Below are positions 62,518 through 64,000 of a stretch of 64,000 nt of DNA, piece after piece (the stretch's first letter is position 1; each line of letters opens with the position of its first letter). Below the pieces are notes generated by a model. It worked only from the letters and a program-made list of their open reading frames with translations. It searched no databases and had not been told where the DNA came from. The position numbers were made by a program, and so were the translations under genes. The DNA comes from Ethanoligenens harbinense YUAN-3 (GTDB lineage: Bacteria > Bacillota > Clostridia > Oscillospirales > Ethanoligenentaceae), in assembly GCF_000178115.2 (NCBI RefSeq), contig NC_014828.1, positions 1-64,000 on the forward strand. Direction: 5' to 3'.

Positions 62518-64000
62518 ATGCCCTGCTACAAAACGCTTTCGTTGGAGATCCGTGAGCCTGGGCGGCGGAAACGGGAACTGATGGATACCGCCCTGCTGTC
62601 CTATACCCGCGCGTTGGAGCAACTGCTGCGGCAGTGCCGGGAGCCGGTGCAGGCGCTGGCCCGGGGCGGCCGGCGCGTCACGCGTGCGCAGGTGCAGGCG
62701 CTGGCGGACAAGGATATGCTGCGTGCACTCAATGTTTACGGTGTGCAGCCCTTCAAGGACTCGCTCAAGCAGGATTTTGCCACTATTTTGCTCAGTTTTG
62801 CCGCGCGCTGGCAGAAGTCGGGCGGCCAGGCGGGCTATCCCTGTGTCCGCCTGGAGCCGGAGGAGGCGGATGCGCGGATCCGCGCCCTGACGGACGCTTA
62901 CGATGCGGGAATGCTTTCGGCCGCAGAGATGCGCGGGCGGCTGGCGGTTGTGCTTGCGCACAGTGGGCGGGTGCATCCGCTCTATTTCGGGCGGTATGCC
63001 GCCGCGCGGGACTATTGCCTGCTCTATGATCCCGGTACCGGGCGTTTTTTCGCCAAGCTGCACCTGCTCAATGCCAAAAGCCGTTTGCCGCCGGCGCCTT
63101 TCGGGCGCGAACTGCGCGTAGTGGCGCCCGGTCTTCCGTCTGCTCAGGCAACGGACGGCCCCCGGCGGTTCATCGTGGTGCCGCTGTCGTTCGGCAAAGC
63201 GCAGCAGGAGGTGCTGCGGCAGGCTCTGGACCATCCGCAGATTCTCCGCACGGCAAGGCTGGTGCGGCACGGCGACGCATACCGTCTGGTGCTGAGCGTG
63301 GAGGTATCCTGCAATGCGTGCGTGGTGCCGCAGGCGACGATGGGCGTGGCGCGAGCAGCCGCGGCGCTGGCCTGCACGGTGTGCGGCAGGGATGGCGCCG
63401 TGCAGGGAAACGCCATGCTCTCCGCGAGAGGCGGGCAGATGCTGTTCTGCCTGGCGAAGGAGATCACTGCGCGCGCATTGGAGGCACGCGCACAGGTGGT
63501 GCTGGAAGCAAACGGCGGTCGGGGCGACGGCTTTCTCCTGCGGGATGGCGGCCGTTTCCAGCCGGAGGTGTTCCCTGCCGGGCAATATATGCGGCTGGAG
63601 CATATCCTGCGGTATAAACTCGTGGAAGCGGGGCTGCCTCCGCCTGTATGTGTCAGCGGCAGCGGCTTGAACATCACCTGCCCCCGCTGTGGGGCGGTTA
63701 CCCGAAAAAACCGTCTTTCCCCGCAGATGTTCGCCTGTGTTGCCTGTGGATACGCAGCGCCCTTTCCGTTCGTGGGCAGCCGCAACCTTGCCGTCCGGCT
63801 GCAGAAATACGCGGGCAACAAGGTGCCCGTGTATGTGCGGGAGGAAAACGGCATGCGGCACTATTTCAACGACGCGCTGGGTTTTTCCTGCACGGTGCCC
63901 GCCGAGGACGGAGAGACCGTGGTGTTTTACGAGTTGAGCCTGATGGCGAAAGGCCGGCAGGAGGACTGGTGCGAAGGCAAAAAATACGCCATGCTCTGCA
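62518..64000 (+). CDS. TnpB/Cas12-like protein, predicted nuclease-dead (partial, runs off window)
   Basis: The frame is open from 62518 to the window end (494 aa, no stop). The N-terminus (YKTLSLEIREPGRRKRELMD) and FIVVPLSFGK...YRLVLSVEV resemble TnpB/Cas12 wedge regions. The C-terminal half has a RuvC-I strand ATMGVARAAAALA (GIDxG expected, Asp is Ala278), RuvC-II VVLEANGG (Glu330 kept), the bridge-like LEHILRYKLVEAGLPPPVCV, a zinc finger CPRCG..KNR..FACVACGY (Cys 388, 391, 407, 410) and RuvC-III PFPFVGSRNLA (Asp of DxNAAxN is Pro417). Both catalytic Asp are lost. About 70 further residues are unlike TnpB. GGGAGGG lies 6 bases before the ATG. It is tightly coupled to the phosphatase-like gene. 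Confidence 0.72.
   Translation, partial: MPCYKTLSLEIREPGRRKRELMDTALLSYTRALEQLLRQCREPVQALARGGRRVTRAQVQALADKDMLRALNVYGVQPFKDSLKQDFATILLSFAARWQKSGGQAGYPCVRLEPEEADARIRALTDAYDAGMLSAAEMRGRLAVVLAHSGRVHPLYFGRYAAARDYCLLYDPGTGRFFAKLHLLNAKSRLPPAPFGRELRVVAPGLPSAQATDGPRRFIVVPLSFGKAQQEVLRQALDHPQILRTARLVRHGDAYRLVLSVEVSCNACVVPQATMGVARAAAALACTVCGRDGAVQGNAMLSARGGQMLFCLAKEITARALEARAQVVLEANGGRGDGFLLRDGGRFQPEVFPAGQYMRLEHILRYKLVEAGLPPPVCVSGSGLNITCPRCGAVTRKNRLSPQMFACVACGYAAPFPFVGSRNLAVRLQKYAGNKVPVYVREENGMRHYFNDALGFSCTVPAEDGETVVFYELSLMAKGRQEDWCEGKKYAMLC

Noticed and set aside
62518-64000. Ordinary IS200/IS605 tnpB insertion
   Set aside because: No tnpA-like gene or transposon end is visible upstream, the gene is coupled to the preceding ORF, and both catalytic Asp residues are changed while the rest is intact; the right flank is outside the window, so this cannot be fully excluded.

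Overview
The window looks like the replication-origin end of a chromosome from an anaerobic, moderately high-GC member of the Clostridia (Oscillospirales/Ethanoligenens-like by inference). The evidence is the Firmicutes order dnaA-dnaN-S4-recF-remB-gyrB-gyrA, DnaA-box clusters on both sides of dnaA, Firmicutes-type RNA switches (PyrR attenuator, FMN, c-di-GMP-I), a MecA homologue, and several [FeFe]-hydrogenase loci next to an iron alcohol dehydrogenase. No rRNA, tRNA, IS element or CRISPR array was recognised.

Layout. 0-10 kb: origin and replication genes. 9.7-13.1 kb: two tiny membrane proteins, a GH25 lysozyme, and a self-regulated MarR/MFS efflux pair. 13.1-22.4 kb: a pyrimidine operon, pyrR-C-F-carA-carB-pyrK-pyrD, under a PyrR attenuator and without pyrB or pyrE. 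22.8-32.6 kb: housekeeping genes (phosphatase, RuvX, an RNA m5C methyltransferase, an EAL-HDOD protein, YebC), a phosphate permease with its PhoU-like partner, QueH-ThiD, a TetR regulator and a YgjP-type protease. 32.8-41.9 kb: a group B-like [FeFe] hydrogenase, a decayed exported-protein gene, serC-serA, a parS-like palindrome, an exported glycosidase-like protein, MecA, Rpe, a structured RNA candidate and an aldo/keto reductase. 42-51 kb: nadB-nadC, a c-di-GMP-I riboswitch that should switch off a secreted papain-like protease, a membrane GGDEF protein, and an FMN riboswitch with ribU. 52-57.8 kb: a hydrogenase-maturation operon hydE-aspA-cupin-hydF and a CBS-type Mn pyrophosphatase. 57.8-64 kb: an orphan c-di-GMP-I riboswitch on the minus strand, an iron alcohol dehydrogenase, and an operon of a sensory [FeFe] hydrogenase (HydS), a degenerate PPM/SpoIIE-like phosphatase and a TnpB/Cas12-like protein that runs off the window end.

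Two themes connect the genes. One is hydrogen and redox metabolism: a hydrogenase, its maturases, an H2-sensor-like protein and an alcohol dehydrogenase. The other is c-di-GMP signalling: one GGDEF protein, one EAL-HDOD protein and two c-di-GMP-I riboswitches.

The strongest novelty candidate is the last gene. It has the TnpB/Cas12 C-terminal architecture (RuvC-I, RuvC-II, four-Cys zinc finger, RuvC-III), but both catalytic aspartates are replaced. It is translationally coupled to the HydS-phosphatase pair, which suggests an exapted, nuclease-dead, possibly RNA-guided regulator in a hydrogen-sensing operon. Functions are inferred from sequence motifs read by eye; no database search was run.
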